NCBI GenBank assembly: GCA_036898135.1
Contig: CM072516.1
Location: 17,958,376 to 18,022,375, forward strand
Length of the DNA: 64,000 bases
Source: Oncomelania hupensis
Taxonomy: Eukaryota; Mollusca; Gastropoda; Littorinimorpha; Pomatiopsidae
Direction of reading: 5' to 3'
In this document: one piece after another, positions 12,866-25,061 of the stretch
Layout of the letters: each line of letters begins with the position of its first letter
How positions within the stretch are numbered: the first letter of the stretch is position 1
Translations under genes and position numbers: made by a program
Notes under the pieces: model-generated
What the model was told of the DNA's origin: nothing
The model's database searches: none
What the model saw: only the letters and a program-made list of their open reading frames with translations

Positions 12866-14455
12866 CAACTCTGTAATATGATTTCTCTTATCAAATATAC
12901 TTGACCGAAAGACTAAAATACAAACATAGTGCAAAAATGTTTATGTAATACAGAAAAGCATTGCCAGACAACACTACACCACACACATTTAACGTTCGTT
13001 ACCAAATAAATGAATAAGATCACACTCTCAGCTGAACCAATATTTCCAAAAATAACAAGACAATTGCACAGAAAGACATCCTGTCATGTGGTTTTTTAAA
13101 AATTGGTCTTCAGTTCAAACAAAAACGATTATTTCTTTCAAATTGCAAACCTCTACACCTTACATCGACATCAACTGAATATTTAAAACAACCCATTAAA
13201 AACATTACATCTAGAGATAAAAAATTTTTTTTTTAAACATTTTGATTTTAATTAGCTTTCAGCTTTAGGTAACAAAGACATAATGTATTATAATAATTGG
13301 CTTTACAGGTAATGGGATTACCGATTACAAAGTACCACTACTCACTATTTTTTCTCTAACAGTAACAGTCATAGATTTAGGTATGTCTATCAGTTGTTTA
13401 TCTACGCCAACAGAACACTCAGCGACATTTAGATACACCCATTCAACTCACAAGCATTCGCTCACTTGGCAAACACTACAAAGGTCTGCAGTCTTTTCCA
13501 GTACTTTCCACACAACTACACTTGCACACAAACTTATTTATACTTGGCTCAAAACAAACGTTAAGGCACATAATACATTTACAGCATTCAAATTTCAATC
13601 TCAAATGTTACAGTTATACATTTCCTAGTCAAAAGCTTACAAGTTATTGACTGTGTAGCTCTTATTCACATTCACCGGTACAATTTACTTACATATTGAT
13701 ATTCAAACATCCCACTTTCATGAAGATTCTAGAACTTTCATACAGGTGCAGCAACACAACCAAGAATTCCACCATTCTCTTTCTAAAACATCCAACCTTT
13801 CAGTATATAGTCAAAACACATCCTTTTTTTTTTTAAATACTGGAAAAAAATTATGTACATTCAAACATCGAAACAAACAAAACAAGATTCTAAACTGTCA
13901 AATTTACTTCAACTTCAAGACTAGTAGTAGTAAAGCAGTCACAGTTATACAAATTACACATACAACAAAACTGTCCTGTGCCTCTGCCTAGTCAGTGAGA
14001 AACCCAGGTTACATTGGCTTTCTGCCAGAAATACTGGCATAGCAACTCCACAGATTTTGGCAATAGTTCAGCTGGAAGCTATGATTCACAGATAATACAG
14101 TTACACTCTATCAAAACTAGTAGAACTAAAAGTCTGAGTAAAATTAAATGGTACAAAATAACAACACAGATTTTTCCTTGTTTTGATGTTTTTCTTCCGA
14201 TAAAGTGCTATTTCACAAGTTTTAAGTACTTTGCACAACACTAGGGTTAGTTCTTTGTATCAATCAGTCAACATAATTCACTCAAGACTGATCATAGTTT
14301 TGCCAGTTGAACAGATTATGTTATACTTGATATTTCATCTACACTTTAAGGTCACACTTTCTTACTGGCACAGGTCACTTCATAAATTATTCAGCAGCAG
14401 TTCAGTCACAGCATTCCATGCAAACGCTACAGCACGAAAATATTACCTGCTATCT

Positions 14456-15544
14456 TCATGTAGCAGGTATACAGTCCTTGAGAATCTCCTTTGTTGACTG
14501 GGAGATCCTGTCGGGGAAAGTAACGTCAAATTCGATGATGAGGTCGCCCTTCTTTGCTGGTTGTTTGGCATATGGAAGACCTTCACCCTGAATGCGTCGA
14601 GTTGATCCTGGCTTGACAACGTCGGTCAGGTTGAGTGGTATTTTGCGGCCAGATAAGGTAGGTACCTGAATGGTGGCACCACACAAAGCGTCCCGGAGAG
14701 AGATGCGCGCCTTGTAGCGAATATCTTGTCCATCACGAGTGAAAGTGGGATGGGGTTTGTCTTTGATGACAAACACGATGTCAGCAGGAACATTGTTGGG
14801 CATCTGGTCACCTTCTCTTGGAAATGTGATTTTGGTACCGGACTTCCAGCCTGGCTTGACGTCGATCTGAAGAATTTTGTCTTCCATGCGCACGGAGTGG
14901 CCATCGGGGTTGAGTACCTTCCGTGTGATCTTCAATTTTTTCGTGCAACCGTGTAGCACCTCTTCGAGTGAAACTTGCAAGTCTTTGACAACAGGAGGGT
15001 CCTGACGTTTGCGCGCATTCATGCCAGGGCGCCCGCCAAAGCTGGTCGAGGGACCCCGACCAAACTGCGCAAAAGGATCATCATCAACGTCCATATGGTC
15101 ATCACCTGCAGACCCTCCGAACTGGAACATGCCACCTCGAGGCATGCCGCCGCCGCCGCCGCCACCTCCCATGTTAAACATGTGTCCGAAGGGATTATCG
15201 TCACCGAAGAACATACGGAAAGTTTCATGCGGATCTCCAGTGAAGGTGTAGTGGTAAGTACCGCCAGGGGCACCGCTGAAACCACTGCCGCCGCCGCCGC
15301 CGCCGCCCCCGCCAGGAACACCACCCTTCAGCCCTTCTTCGCCATACTTGTCGAAGATTTCACGTTTTTTAGGATCACTTAATACGTCGTAGGCTTCGGC
15401 GATCTCTTTGAATTTGTCCTCAGCACCCGGAGATTTGTTTTTATCCGGATGATATTTGAGGGCCATTTTGCGGTAGGCTTTCTTCAAGTCTTCATCGGAG
15501 ACGCCTTTGGCAACGCCAAGAATCTTGTAATAGTCTTTTCCCAT
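14456..15544 (-). CDS. DNAJB4: DnaJ homolog subfamily B (DNAJB1/4/5-like HSP40 co-chaperone), single exon
   Basis: Class B J-domain co-chaperone that delivers misfolded clients to cytosolic/nuclear HSP70 and stimulates its ATPase. The 362-aa ORF is uninterrupted. The J domain spans residues 1-70, with DYYKILGV at the start and the catalytic HPD at 32-34. A Gly/Phe-rich linker (about 73-165) contains two poly-Gly runs. The two beta-sandwich client-binding domains follow (about 175-345; [34 protein letters not shown]). It has no CxxCxGxG zinc fingers, which excludes class A. Length fits DNAJB1/4/5 (about 340-350 aa), slightly extended by the Gly runs; which vertebrate paralogue is closest cannot be decided by eye. 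The start ATG opens the canonical MGKDYY motif. An intronless CDS with an HSE-bearing promoter suggests heat inducibility. Confidence 0.95.
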   Translation of the reverse strand: MGKDYYKILGVAKGVSDEDLKKAYRKMALKYHPDKNKSPGAEDKFKEIAEAYDVLSDPKKREIFDKYGEEGLKGGVPGGGGGGGGGSGFSGAPGGTYHYTFTGDPHETFRMFFGDDNPFGHMFNMGGGGGGGGMPRGGMFQFGGSAGDDHMDVDDDPFAQFGRGPSTSFGGRPGMNARKRQDPPVVKDLQVSLEEVLHGCTKKLKITRKVLNPDGHSVRMEDKILQIDVKPGWKSGTKITFPREGDQMPNNVPADIVFVIKDKPHPTFTRDGQDIRYKARISLRDALCGATIQVPTLSGRKIPLNLTDVVKPGSTRRIQGEGLPYAKQPAKKGDLIIEFDVTFPDRISQSTKEILKDCIPAT

Positions 15545-15678
15545 CTTGGAAAGTCACTGTCAATGTACACAGAAAGTAATCGTGTAAGCAATCAAACTTT
15601 CGCTCTCCAAACAAGCGTACGTCAATCTGTCTACTAACGGACTTCTTGCTCAATCTGCGGCTCAGAGCGACGACTAGA

Positions 15679-15812
15679 GAATATATTGCCTACCGGAAGC
15701 GGCGCTCGAAGTTTCACGATCTTACCCGAAGGTTCTAGAACTCGGAAATTTCCGCTAAATGCGACCAATCGCAATGCGCGATGATAACCAATGCCTACTT
15801 TTAGACCAATCA
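15679..15812 (-). promoter_or_regulatory. DNAJB heat-shock promoter: TATA-like box, HSEs and CCAAT boxes
   Basis: Upstream of the DNAJB start are, moving away from the gene: a TATA-like AATATATT (15680-15687); an HSE-like GAAgtTTCacGAT (15708-15720); a perfect trimeric heat-shock element GAAggTTCtaGAA (15728-15740); a dimeric GAAatTTC (15745-15752); and three ACCAAT boxes near 15763-15809. The spacing matches the nGAAnnTTCnnGAAn consensus bound by HSF1. Transcription start, inferred about 25-30 bp past the TATA-like box, would leave a 5' UTR of about 100 nt. Confidence 0.75.
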
Positions 15813-15849
15813 GCATTTGCGTCCTTGACATCAACAACAGCTCGGTAGT

Positions 15850-16648
15850 TGTTTATGTTCGACAAACGGTGCACGAGTTTTCTAGTATTTTCCTGAAGTG
15901 ACTGCTTTTGTGCAGTAGAATAAACTATTTTGTCCTCGCGCACAAAAATCCAGTGCCTTTGGTTTGGGGGAGAATTGTTCAATTTAAAACTGGTATCTAC
16001 TGCATTCATGATCATTTATATTCATTTTCTTAATCTGTAGCATGAATATTTCACTATTAAAGTATTATTTTACCTTAGTTTTCGATCAGAAAATAATTTA
16101 TGGCTGCATGTATGGGATTTGGGGGTGGGGTGCTAGCTGTGATCAACTAGCATAAAACATGATAAGGCCCAGGCACATCAATGTCACAGTTTTTCATACT
16201 AAAAAAAAAATATTTTTTTTTGGTTAATAATCACGTACCGTTTACCATTCTGATTTTCTTTCTGTTCGATTACCTCTTGTTCCACCAGACTTCCACTGTG
16301 ACTGTCCAATCGTTTTTGTTTTCGTAGCAGTGAGCATGCTTCTAGATGGATACCTGAGCGTTAGAAATTGACAACATCATTATCGTCATTTGTTGTATCT
16401 TTATTTGCAAGACCTCACATCTCCTTTTTCTTGTTTGGAGAAACGGACTAAAACTGTTTAACATTCTTTTCTACAGTTTAGAAGGGTCGATGCCTTACAA
16501 GTTAATATGAAACCATAGTAATTTAGGAGGTTTCTCTGATCCCATAGGCCTAGGTATAAAATTTTTGTGCGTTATGATTTTCTTCGTTTTCTTTTTTGGT
16601 GTATGAATGAATGACAATTGAGCTTTGAAAGTTTTTTTTTTAAATAGG

Positions 16649-16679
<31 letters not shown>

Positions 16680-16689
16680 CTTTTTATTA

Positions 16690-16722
<33 letters not shown>

Positions 16723-17418
16723 TTATGAGTATTATTAAACTACAAATTGTTTTATTTAAAAAAAGAACTATACTTTCAAAAGAACAATTTTTTGTCATAC
16801 ATTTATTTTTTAAAGTGGGGTAGTAATCATTGTAAATGTGAAAAATATCTGTCGAGGGGGTGTAGTCAAAGTTGGTGTGGGATTGATTATAAAGGAACCC
16901 TTATTTCAAGAAGATGATACTTTTGATAGAAGTGTAATTACGGAACGTACAGTGTGTCAACCGCTTTGAAAGAAAAAAGAAGGAAGAAACATACCATACA
17001 CACACAAAACTGTTGACTGGCAGCACATTTTAATTACATCACTATGAAAGTAGAATTAACGGAGACTGGCTTTCCTTCAAACAGGAAAATGTACAAAAAT
17101 CAAATGGACACATAAAAACATAAAACGGGAAAGGGTGTACTTTTAACATTTGAAAAGCAACAACATAAGACCCCCATATTTAACAACACAAATAGGAGTA
17201 TAAAGATGCACAAACAGCACAGAACTGGACTATATTATTGCTATTACTTTAGATAAGTACAATATCAAAAACAAAATTATGAATATAATACTATATAAAG
17301 ACCATCTCTATTACTATTTCTCAGAAAAATAGGGGGGGAGTGGGGGGGGGGGGTTGAGAAGAAATCCTTTAACTTCTGATTTTTAGATATGTACCTTGAA
17401 AATAATTCCTTATTTTCT
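15850..17418. other. Intergenic stretch with simple repeats only
   Basis: No gene recognised. It contains (TC)n at 16654-16680, (TTA)n at 16684-16723 and a G-rich run near 17331-17353. Confidence 0.5.
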
Positions 17419-17429
17419 GATTTTGAGAT

Positions 17430-20400
17430 CCTATCCTATCCTATCCTGTCCCATAACCCGAAGGTCGTAGGGGCACCACAGATGATCGCTTAACCAGCAT
17501 ACTCCATCTTTCTCTGTCCTCAGCAGCCCTCATGGCTTCGCTCAGTGTCAAACCAGTCCATTCTCGAATGTTGTCCTCCCACCTCTTTTTCGGTCTCCCC
17601 CTTCTTCTACCTCCTTGCACTGTGCCTTGCAGAATGGTCTTTGCAAGGCCTGATGATCTGGTGACGTGGCCATACCATCGGAGTTTCCGTTTCTTCACCA
17701 CTGTGAGCAGGTCATCGTGTTGTCCAATGGCTTGTGTGATGGTCTGTCGGACTTCAACGTTGGTGATGTGTTGGGTATAGGAAATGCACAGAAGTCTTCT
17801 GTAGCACCTCATCTCCATGCTTTGTATTCTTCGTTGGAGATCTGCTGTGAGGGTCCATGCTTCGCAAGCATATAGGAAGATGGAGATGACCAGAGATCGC
17901 AGCAGTCTTACTTTGGAATGTAGACTGATGGTTCTGTCTTTCCAAATGGGCTTCAACCTTGTCAGGGCAGCAGTTGTTTGTGCGATCCTGGAGAGGACTT
18001 CCTGTCGAGACCCATTGTCTGACACAATGGCTCCTAAATATTTGAAGCTGTGCACTGTGTTGAGGGATTGGCCTTGTACTTTGATGTCCGTGTTGATGCC
18101 ATTGGTGTTGTTGGTCATCATTTTGGTCTTCTCTGCACTTATTTCCATTCCATAAGCTCTGGAGGTGGTGTCAAGCCTCTGTACAAGCTGTTCAAGTTCT
18201 TGTTCCTCTCCAGCCAATCCATCAATATCATCCGCAAAACGAAGATTGGAGATTGCTCTGCCCCCTATGCTGACTGTGCCTTCGTGATCTGCAAGAGCAT
18301 CTGACATGATGCGCTCTAGGAAGATGTTGAAGAGTGTTGGAGAGAGTAGGCATCCTTGACGCACACCGATTGTTGTTCTGAACCAGTTCCCGATGACGCT
18401 GTTATGGAGGACTGCACTGGTAGCCTTGTCATACAGGCTTTTGATGACTTCTATGATTTTAGGGCTGATGTTGTACACTTTCATGGTTGCCCATAGAGCT
18501 GCATGCCAGACTCGGTCAAATGCCTTCTTGAAGTCTATGAACACATGATATAGATGTTGTTGGTGCTGTAGGTATTTCTCACAGATTATTCTGAGGTTGA
18601 AAATCTGTTCAGTGGTACTTCGCCCTGCCATGAATCCTGCTTGTTCTTCAGCTATGATTTGTTCAGCTTGTGGTTTCAACCTGTTGAGTATTATTTTCAG
18701 GAGGACCTTGCTGGGATGGCTGATGAGGCTGATGGTGCGGTAATTTTCACACTCCTGAAGGTTACCTTTTTTAGGAAGAGTGATGACAAGCGACTGGGTC
18801 CATGGTGTAGGCCATTCCCCATTCTGCCAGATCTTGTTACAGATAGTGGTGAGAGCATCAGTCATCGCTTCTCCTCCTGCTTGTAGCAGTTCCGCTGGTA
18901 TGTTGTCCACTCCCGCTGACTTCCCTTTCTTCAGCGATTGCACTGCTGCCTCAACTTCTTCCCGGAGAATTGGGAGGATTTCTTCTTCTTCTCTGCTCTT
19001 GGGACATGCTAGAACTGATGGGTCTCCATTTGGTGTATGGTTGTAAAGGTCAGAGCAGTACTCTGTCCATCTGTCCAAGACTTCTTGTTCTTCTGTAAGG
19101 CAAATGCCAGACTTGCTTTGGATAGTGGAGACTTTGGGCTGTTTAACACTTGTCAGCCGCTTCACAGTCTGGTAGGCCTTCTTGCTGTTGTTCTTGTTCA
19201 GATTGTTCTCTATTTCCTGGCATTGATCTTCTATCCAGTTCTCCTTTGCTGTGCGCATGCCTTTTCGGATGTCATTGTTGATTTTTCGGTAGACATCAGC
19301 TCCCTGTGAGGTGTTCTTTTTCTTTTTTAACTCTCTTCGTTTGTCACACAGATCCAAAAGTTCAGGTGTGATCCACGGCTTCTTCTTTGGTCGGTGCTTG
19401 CCAAGGATCTCAGTGGCGGCATCTGTTACAGCTGAGTTGAAGGTATTGGTCATGGTGTTGACATCTACTTCGCCTGCCCCCAAAATAAGCAGTGGTGCAA
19501 ATTTCCCTCCAATTGTGGCCTGAAATATTTTTGCCACCTCCGGGTCTTGCAGTTTGTCCAGGTCGAACTTCAGCCTAGTGCACTTTGCTGTATTTACTCT
19601 CTTCAAATGGAGCCGGAAAGACATCATCACGAGATCGTGGTCACTTCCAATGTCTGCTCCTGGAAAAGTGCGTGTCCTGCCAATGTTGATGCTTGATCTG
19701 AAGCGTTTCTTGACCATGATGTAGTCGATCTGGTTGTGATGTTCCCCGCCGGGACTGTGCCATGTCCATCGTCTGGATTTTTTGTGGAGACCAAGCGTGT
19801 TTGCCAGTACCAGATTGTTGTATCTGGCAAACTCCAATAGCCTCAGACCCCTGTCATTTGTCTCGTTGTTGCAGTGGGGTCCGCATGTGTCTCCCCAGTT
19901 GCGGTGCGCATCTTGGCCAACCTTGGCATTCCAGTCGCCTTGCACTATGACTATGTCCTTCTTCGGCACTTGGTCAAGGACCGCCTGTATATTTTCATAA
20001 AAATCCTCCACTTCGCTGTCTTCATAGTCTGATGTTGGGGCATAGGCCTGGATGATGGTAATGTTGAAAGGGGTTGCTCTCAGACGGATGGTAATGAGTC
20101 TACTGGAGACTGGGCGGCAACCCATGACAGTGGCTAGAATGTTCTTGTGGACCAAGAATCCAACGCCGTGATCGTGCCTGTCATCTCTACCGCTGAAATA
20201 GAGCTTGTGGCCTTTGTCAGTCGTTGTTTCACCTAGGCCTTTCCAGCGCAGTTCGCTGATACCTAGAACGTTCCATCGATAGTGGTCCAGCTCGTGGGCC
20301 AGTTCTTCTAATTTTCCTTCCGCAGTTAGGGTCCTGACGTTCCAGGTTCCTATGACGATGTTGTTTCTCGTGCGGATCTTGCTATATTGTCCATCAGTAG

Positions 20401-20780
20401 CATACTTAACACCTCCGTCCTGGTGGCCAACGGAAGGCGCGGTCCTTGTGCCGGGTGACGGCCCGGGCGACGACCGATCCGGTATGGAATTAGTGGATTG
20501 TGTCATCATGTAGTGTGTCTTGGGCAAAAAAGACCTGGCAGGGCCCAATCCTCTCCAGGCTGTTGGCCACAGCCGAAATCCACGAATACAGTGTGGCTCG
20601 CCTTGGCCCTGAGCACGTGGTCGTTGAACCTGTAGTAACGTGAGGTTCCTCCGCCCTGGCCGGTGACTTCTGTGTAGAAGACTTTCGCCCAGTGATGCCG
20701 TGCTAACATCACCCCTGTTAGTCGCCTCTTACGACACGCCGGGAAACGTTGGGTCTATTCTATTTGCCCGAACCCACAGA
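17430..20780 (-). mobile_element. Full-length-looking RTE-like LINE with 11-bp target-site duplication
   Basis: A 3.35-kb non-LTR retrotransposon flanked by GATTTTGAGAT at 17419-17429 and 20781-20791. On - it has a short 5' UTR (20780-20549), one long ORF and, almost at once, a 3' tail of GGATA pentamers (about 17430-17446). The same pentameric tail marks the 3' end of the shorter copies in this window, confirming orientation. Intact ORF and intact TSD point to recent insertion. RTE-clade placement is by protein resemblance only. Confidence 0.9.
17441..20548 (-). CDS. LINE endonuclease-reverse transcriptase ORF (1035 aa)
   Basis: A single intact ORF encoding the enzyme for target-primed reverse transcription. 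The AP-endonuclease domain spans about residues 60-320 (IGTWNVRTL, ISELRWKG, QGDWNAKVG, NQIDYIMV, GSDHDLV). The reverse transcriptase spans about 540-830 (GFMAGRSTTEQIFNLR, FIDFKKAFDRVWH, GVRQGCLLSPTLFN, catalytic FADDIDG). The C-terminal region contains RKLRWYGHVTR and [11 protein letters not shown], typical of RTE/BovB-like proteins often mis-named craniofacial development protein 2-like. No separate ORF1 is visible. The N-terminal ~50 residues are low complexity, so translation may begin downstream of the first ATG. Confidence 0.93.
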   Translation of the reverse strand: MGPARSFLPKTHYMMTQSTNSIPDRSSPGPSPGTRTAPSVGHQDGGVKYATDGQYSKIRTRNNIVIGTWNVRTLTAEGKLEELAHELDHYRWNVLGISELRWKGLGETTTDKGHKLYFSGRDDRHDHGVGFLVHKNILATVMGCRPVSSRLITIRLRATPFNITIIQAYAPTSDYEDSEVEDFYENIQAVLDQVPKKDIVIVQGDWNAKVGQDAHRNWGDTCGPHCNNETNDRGLRLLEFARYNNLVLANTLGLHKKSRRWTWHSPGGEHHNQIDYIMVKKRFRSSINIGRTRTFPGADIGSDHDLVMMSFRLHLKRVNTAKCTRLKFDLDKLQDPEVAKIFQATIGGKFAPLLILGAGEVDVNTMTNTFNSAVTDAATEILGKHRPKKKPWITPELLDLCDKRRELKKKKNTSQGADVYRKINNDIRKGMRTAKENWIEDQCQEIENNLNKNNSKKAYQTVKRLTSVKQPKVSTIQSKSGICLTEEQEVLDRWTEYCSDLYNHTPNGDPSVLACPKSREEEEILPILREEVEAAVQSLKKGKSAGVDNIPAELLQAGGEAMTDALTTICNKIWQNGEWPTPWTQSLVITLPKKGNLQECENYRTISLISHPSKVLLKIILNRLKPQAEQIIAEEQAGFMAGRSTTEQIFNLRIICEKYLQHQQHLYHVFIDFKKAFDRVWHAALWATMKVYNISPKIIEVIKSLYDKATSAVLHNSVIGNWFRTTIGVRQGCLLSPTLFNIFLERIMSDALADHEGTVSIGGRAISNLRFADDIDGLAGEEQELEQLVQRLDTTSRAYGMEISAEKTKMMTNNTNGINTDIKVQGQSLNTVHSFKYLGAIVSDNGSRQEVLSRIAQTTAALTRLKPIWKDRTISLHSKVRLLRSLVISIFLYACEAWTLTADLQRRIQSMEMRCYRRLLCISYTQHITNVEVRQTITQAIGQHDDLLTVVKKRKLRWYGHVTRSSGLAKTILQGTVQGGRRRGRPKKRWEDNIREWTGLTLSEAMRAAEDRERWSMLVKRSSVVPLRPSGYGTG

Positions 20781-20791
20781 GATTTTGAGAT

Positions 20792-21656
20792 ACCTTGAAA
20801 ATTACTTTCAACTTAAAAAAGTAAGGTTTAATTCTTGGTGTTTTCAGTTTCAAAACCACACACACACATAATCTTTACCCCATACAAGATTTAGTTTCTG
20901 CTTTCAGCAAATCCCACTGAAATGTTCCTTTAGCTTACAGCTTTATTACAAAGCTTTGGTAGCTGAAGATTTCACTTTGTCATTTACACATCTTTCTCAA
21001 GCTTGTTTATATTCCTATTTGTATGCACATGTGTTTTCAAACACACGTGCACAGCCACACACATACAAAACTATTGCGGAGTTAGCTCATTGGTGTATGC
21101 AGTGTACTTGAAAATCAGGTGATAAAATTGCAGTCTGTACATCATTATTATTAATATTATAACAAATATTTTAAAAAATTGCCCTGACACACTGCGCTCC
21201 TACTCTTTTGGATAAGAGTATAAACCAAGGTCTATTCTGTGCATGCATGCATTCCATTGCAGGGACTTTAAAGATCCTGAAGCACATGTCCTAGATGGGC
21301 GAGTGCCAACTACAGAAATACACCCAGCATGCACTGGAAAAGCCCTATATAAAAACTATTAAATAAATAAATAGTTGTCAATATTTCTATGTGTGCATCC
21401 AAATTCTATCATTTTGTTTACTTTTTTTTTTAACCCTAGTCACCATTACTGGTGAACTCGAAAACCAAATATGTTTGTTTGGAAGTTTATCTATAATTTC
21501 TCTGTATTTTGCAGCATTTTTAAAGTTGTTCATTGTCTATCTAACCCAACCTCAACTGCTAACAAAAATTAAATAAAAGTTTTTTTTTTTTAAAATACAA
21601 CGCACTCGCATATACACATTCTTTGATCTAGTTTGTTCTTTAAAATCACCTACAGC
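20792..21656. other. Intergenic, with a degenerate SINE-like repeat at about 21073-21380
   Basis: A TAGCTCATTGGT A-box-like motif near 21083 and a terminal GAAAAGCCCTATATAAAAAC followed by AAATAAATAAAT at about 21339-21373 resemble the SINE at 7173-7513. No B box is recognisable. Nothing else identified. Confidence 0.45.
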
Positions 21657-22440
21657 TGTTTTGCGGGTTCCATTAATTGAGGGATTGGCTGGAGATGATC
21701 AAGAAGTTGGACAGCAGGTACAGAGGCTTGACACCACCGCTAGAACCTTTGGAATGGAAATAAGCACAGAGAAGCCCAAAATGATGACCAAAAACATCAA
21801 TGGCATCAACAAGGGCATCAAAGTCCAAAGCCAATCCCTTAACACTGTGCACAGCTTAAAATATTTAGGAGCAATTGTACCAGACAATTAATGGATCCCG
21901 ACAGGAAGTCCTCTCCAAGATAGCACAAACAACTGATGCCCTGACAAGCTTAATGTCCATTTGGAAAGACAGGACCATCTGTCTGCACTTGCGCTCCGTT
22001 GTCATCTTCATCTTCCTATAGTCTTGCGAAATATGGATCCTCACAGCAGACCTACAACAAGAAATACAAAGCATGGAGTTGAGGTGCTTCTGGGCATATC
22101 CTATACCCAGCACATCACCTATGACGATGTCCGACAGACCATCACACAAGCCATTGTACAACACAATGACTTGCTCACAGTGGTGAAGAAACGGAAACTC
22201 CGATGGGATGGCCACATCACCAGAGCATCAGGCCTTGCAAAGACCATCCTGCAAGGCACAGTACAAGGAGGCAGAAGAAGAAGGAGACAGAAAAAGAGAT
22301 GGGAAGACAACATTCCAGAATGGACTGGCTTGACATTGAATGAAGACTGCTGAGGACAGAAAGATGAAGCATGCTGATTAAACAATCATCTTTGGTGCCG
22401 CAACGACTTTTGAGTTACGGGATATGATAGATATGATAGA
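21657..22440 (+). mobile_element. 5'-truncated, degenerate copy of the RTE-like LINE
   Basis: It encodes recognisable C-terminal LINE pieces: GLAGDDQEVGQQVQRLDTTA, then after an internal stop KRKLRWDGHITRASGLAKTI, and ends in a decayed GATAT/GATAG tail. Internal stops, deletions and many substitutions mark it as an older copy than the one at 17430-20780. Confidence 0.85.
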
Positions 22441-25061
22441 CAGAATAATTGTATTGAAGGCATTAATACAAACCAACCCAAACTCTTAAAATGTAAAATG
22501 TAAAACAATAATCTTAGGCTTAGATTTAGAATAAAAAAACACTTTTAAAAATCAAAATCAAAAAGACATTTTTTAAGATATCAATACATACTGCTCTTGC
22601 CCTATGTCTGAACCTATGGAAACCCATAAGCATTATTTCAATCACATTTGATATGTATTTTTCATCAGTTTGGAACACCACAGAGCTTGCAAATTATTTT
22701 GAAGTATTGTTATGTAATGTTGCTGAAATCAACAAGTATTTACAACAAATATTTCATGCTAAAATATAAACGTTAAATTTAACTACTTTCCATACATAGA
22801 ATGTATAAAATAATATAAGTTACTGTTGGAAGTGCATTACAAAATATTGTAACACTATGCAGATGAAAATTAAAGGAAATTACGTACTACAACATTTGTA
22901 TGATATGGGTTCAAATGAGATTATTAGATAAACACCACATCATGTAAGTACACAAACCAGTGTTACCATGAAGCACACTATGAAAATATATTGTTTCATA
23001 TCACAGCATCTTGAAGCATATACTGACACACTGTTTTTATGGTACACAGAAATGTTTGATATATGTGTAAGAAACCTTTTCAAATGCAAACAAACTTAAC
23101 AGTTAGAACTGTAAGAATAGTTAATAAATAAATAAATGGCTTGTACTGTACAACTTAAAATTATAATAACAACAAACGGATTAAAAATACATTGTACAGA
23201 CAAAAAGGTGGGGATGGGCTGCCTTTAAACAAACTTTACAACATACATATATATCAACTTTAGTAAACCAACTTTTGTAAATCATAATACTTTATTTTAC
23301 TTAAACTGCATTGTAGTATTGTTAGGGCGATGGTTTAGCTGCCTGCAGTCCCAAATACCTAGTACAACTGGGCGTAACTGTCACAAACATATCAAACACA
23401 AAAATATTCGTGCCAACATTTTGCAGGGGTTTTACAAAAACTTTTAATTTAATCATTTATATCATCTTCTGATTTAACAAATTTGTACTATTCACTTCAG
23501 CCTGGCTTCAATTAGTGTAACTATCCTGAAGCTTATGGATAACATAGTAATATAGAAATATATATACAGGATGTTTTGAGGGAAAAAAAACATTTAGCTG
23601 TTTGCTACAAAAAATTTCAGGACAATGGAAAATCAATACATCTCACCCTAGTCTGGTCTTCACCATTGTTATGTTTTGTTCCTGCCTACCCCTCACATGA
23701 CACAGCACAGGCACATGTACACACAAAAATGAAACAACAGTCAACTGGAACACAAAAACAATTCAACTGACTGCAAACGTTACACAAACATGTAAAAATC
23801 AATACAGTCGTAATGCTGCCATTGTAATAATGTACAGTAATGACAGACGATATGTAATAGTATTCGGTAATGACAGGCATACAGTAAGTAAATATTTGTA
23901 TGGAATGGATATGTATGGAGATCTGCATAGCTTATATAAATACTGGACATTCTGCTGGTATCTGCGTAAAAGTCATTTCTCAATACCAAATTCAATGCAT
24001 GTATCCAGTATGAATGGAAGTAAAACATAACCAACTCATTAATTGTAATCAGGAATATATGACTTATTAAATGTTCATAACATAAAATCGATCTAGTGTA
24101 AAATTAATTTTTACAGTATTTTTTTCCATTGCTATGCATTTATTTCATGATTAAGTTCATTCCATATAGCACACAGTTTCAGCAGCATTATCCAAACTGT
24201 TTGATTGTGTAATCTGAAGCATGATTTCAAAGTTCAGCACACAATAATTTCATTAATTCACTAAACGTTTAAAAGTTCTATGCACACAACTTCACAGTTC
24301 ATGAGGAAGAAACCTGCCATAAAACTGGCAAAAAATGATCATGGATTTGATGTCCTTTGGCAATTCACAGTATATGGTGACTCCTGCTGCCTGTTAATGA
24401 TAATGGCGATAATCACCCTAAAAAAAATTAAATTTATAAAAGTTGCCCATATGAGATAACACATGGTAAAAGCAACCCCTTTCAACAAAACAAGTACCAA
24501 GTTTTGTTTTGTTTTAATACCATGCTAAAGCAGCCATTTCCAATGTCCAATCACCCTTATGCAGCACAACCAATTACTAAACTGCTTGTAGATTCAATGC
24601 TTATTCAGTAAACATTGCTTCTTTTTTTTCCAAAAGAAGTAAACAGTGTTTAATGTCACAGTGGGATTCAGTTTGTCCATCACAGGGAATTCAGTGGAGA
24701 CCAAGTGCAAGTCAATACATCTTCCCCTTCTTTTTCTTTTCATACCCCAGCTAGAGTTCCAGATAATCACCATACTGGAGAGATTTTTACGTATGTGACC
24801 ATTATTAATCTTACAATAAAGGTAGCCACAGTTTGTCTCCAAGTATGCTCTAGTCAGGTGAGGGAAAGTTGAGGGTCCAAATCACAACCTGACTGTTGAA
24901 AACAACACAGCTGTACACAAACGAGAATACAATTTTGTTCTCTCGAATGAAATGCTAGTCCTGCATCCTGTCTGTGATGAAAGCACAGCGTTGATGTGGG
25001 AAATGAAGGTCATAACAGCGGAAGGTTATTTACACAAATCTTGCTGAAACAACAGTGAAAG
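22441..25061 (-). other. Downstream flank and probable 3' UTR of the LAP gene
   Basis: AT-rich with no convincing ORF or known repeat. Several TTTATT signals (AATAAA on -), for example near 23289 and 24139, could end the LAP transcript. The true end is not visible. Confidence 0.35.

Noticed and set aside
14975..15382. Antisense ORFs across the DNAJB gene
   Set aside because: Shadows of the GC-rich Gly codons; the - strand ORF is a textbook class B DnaJ protein.
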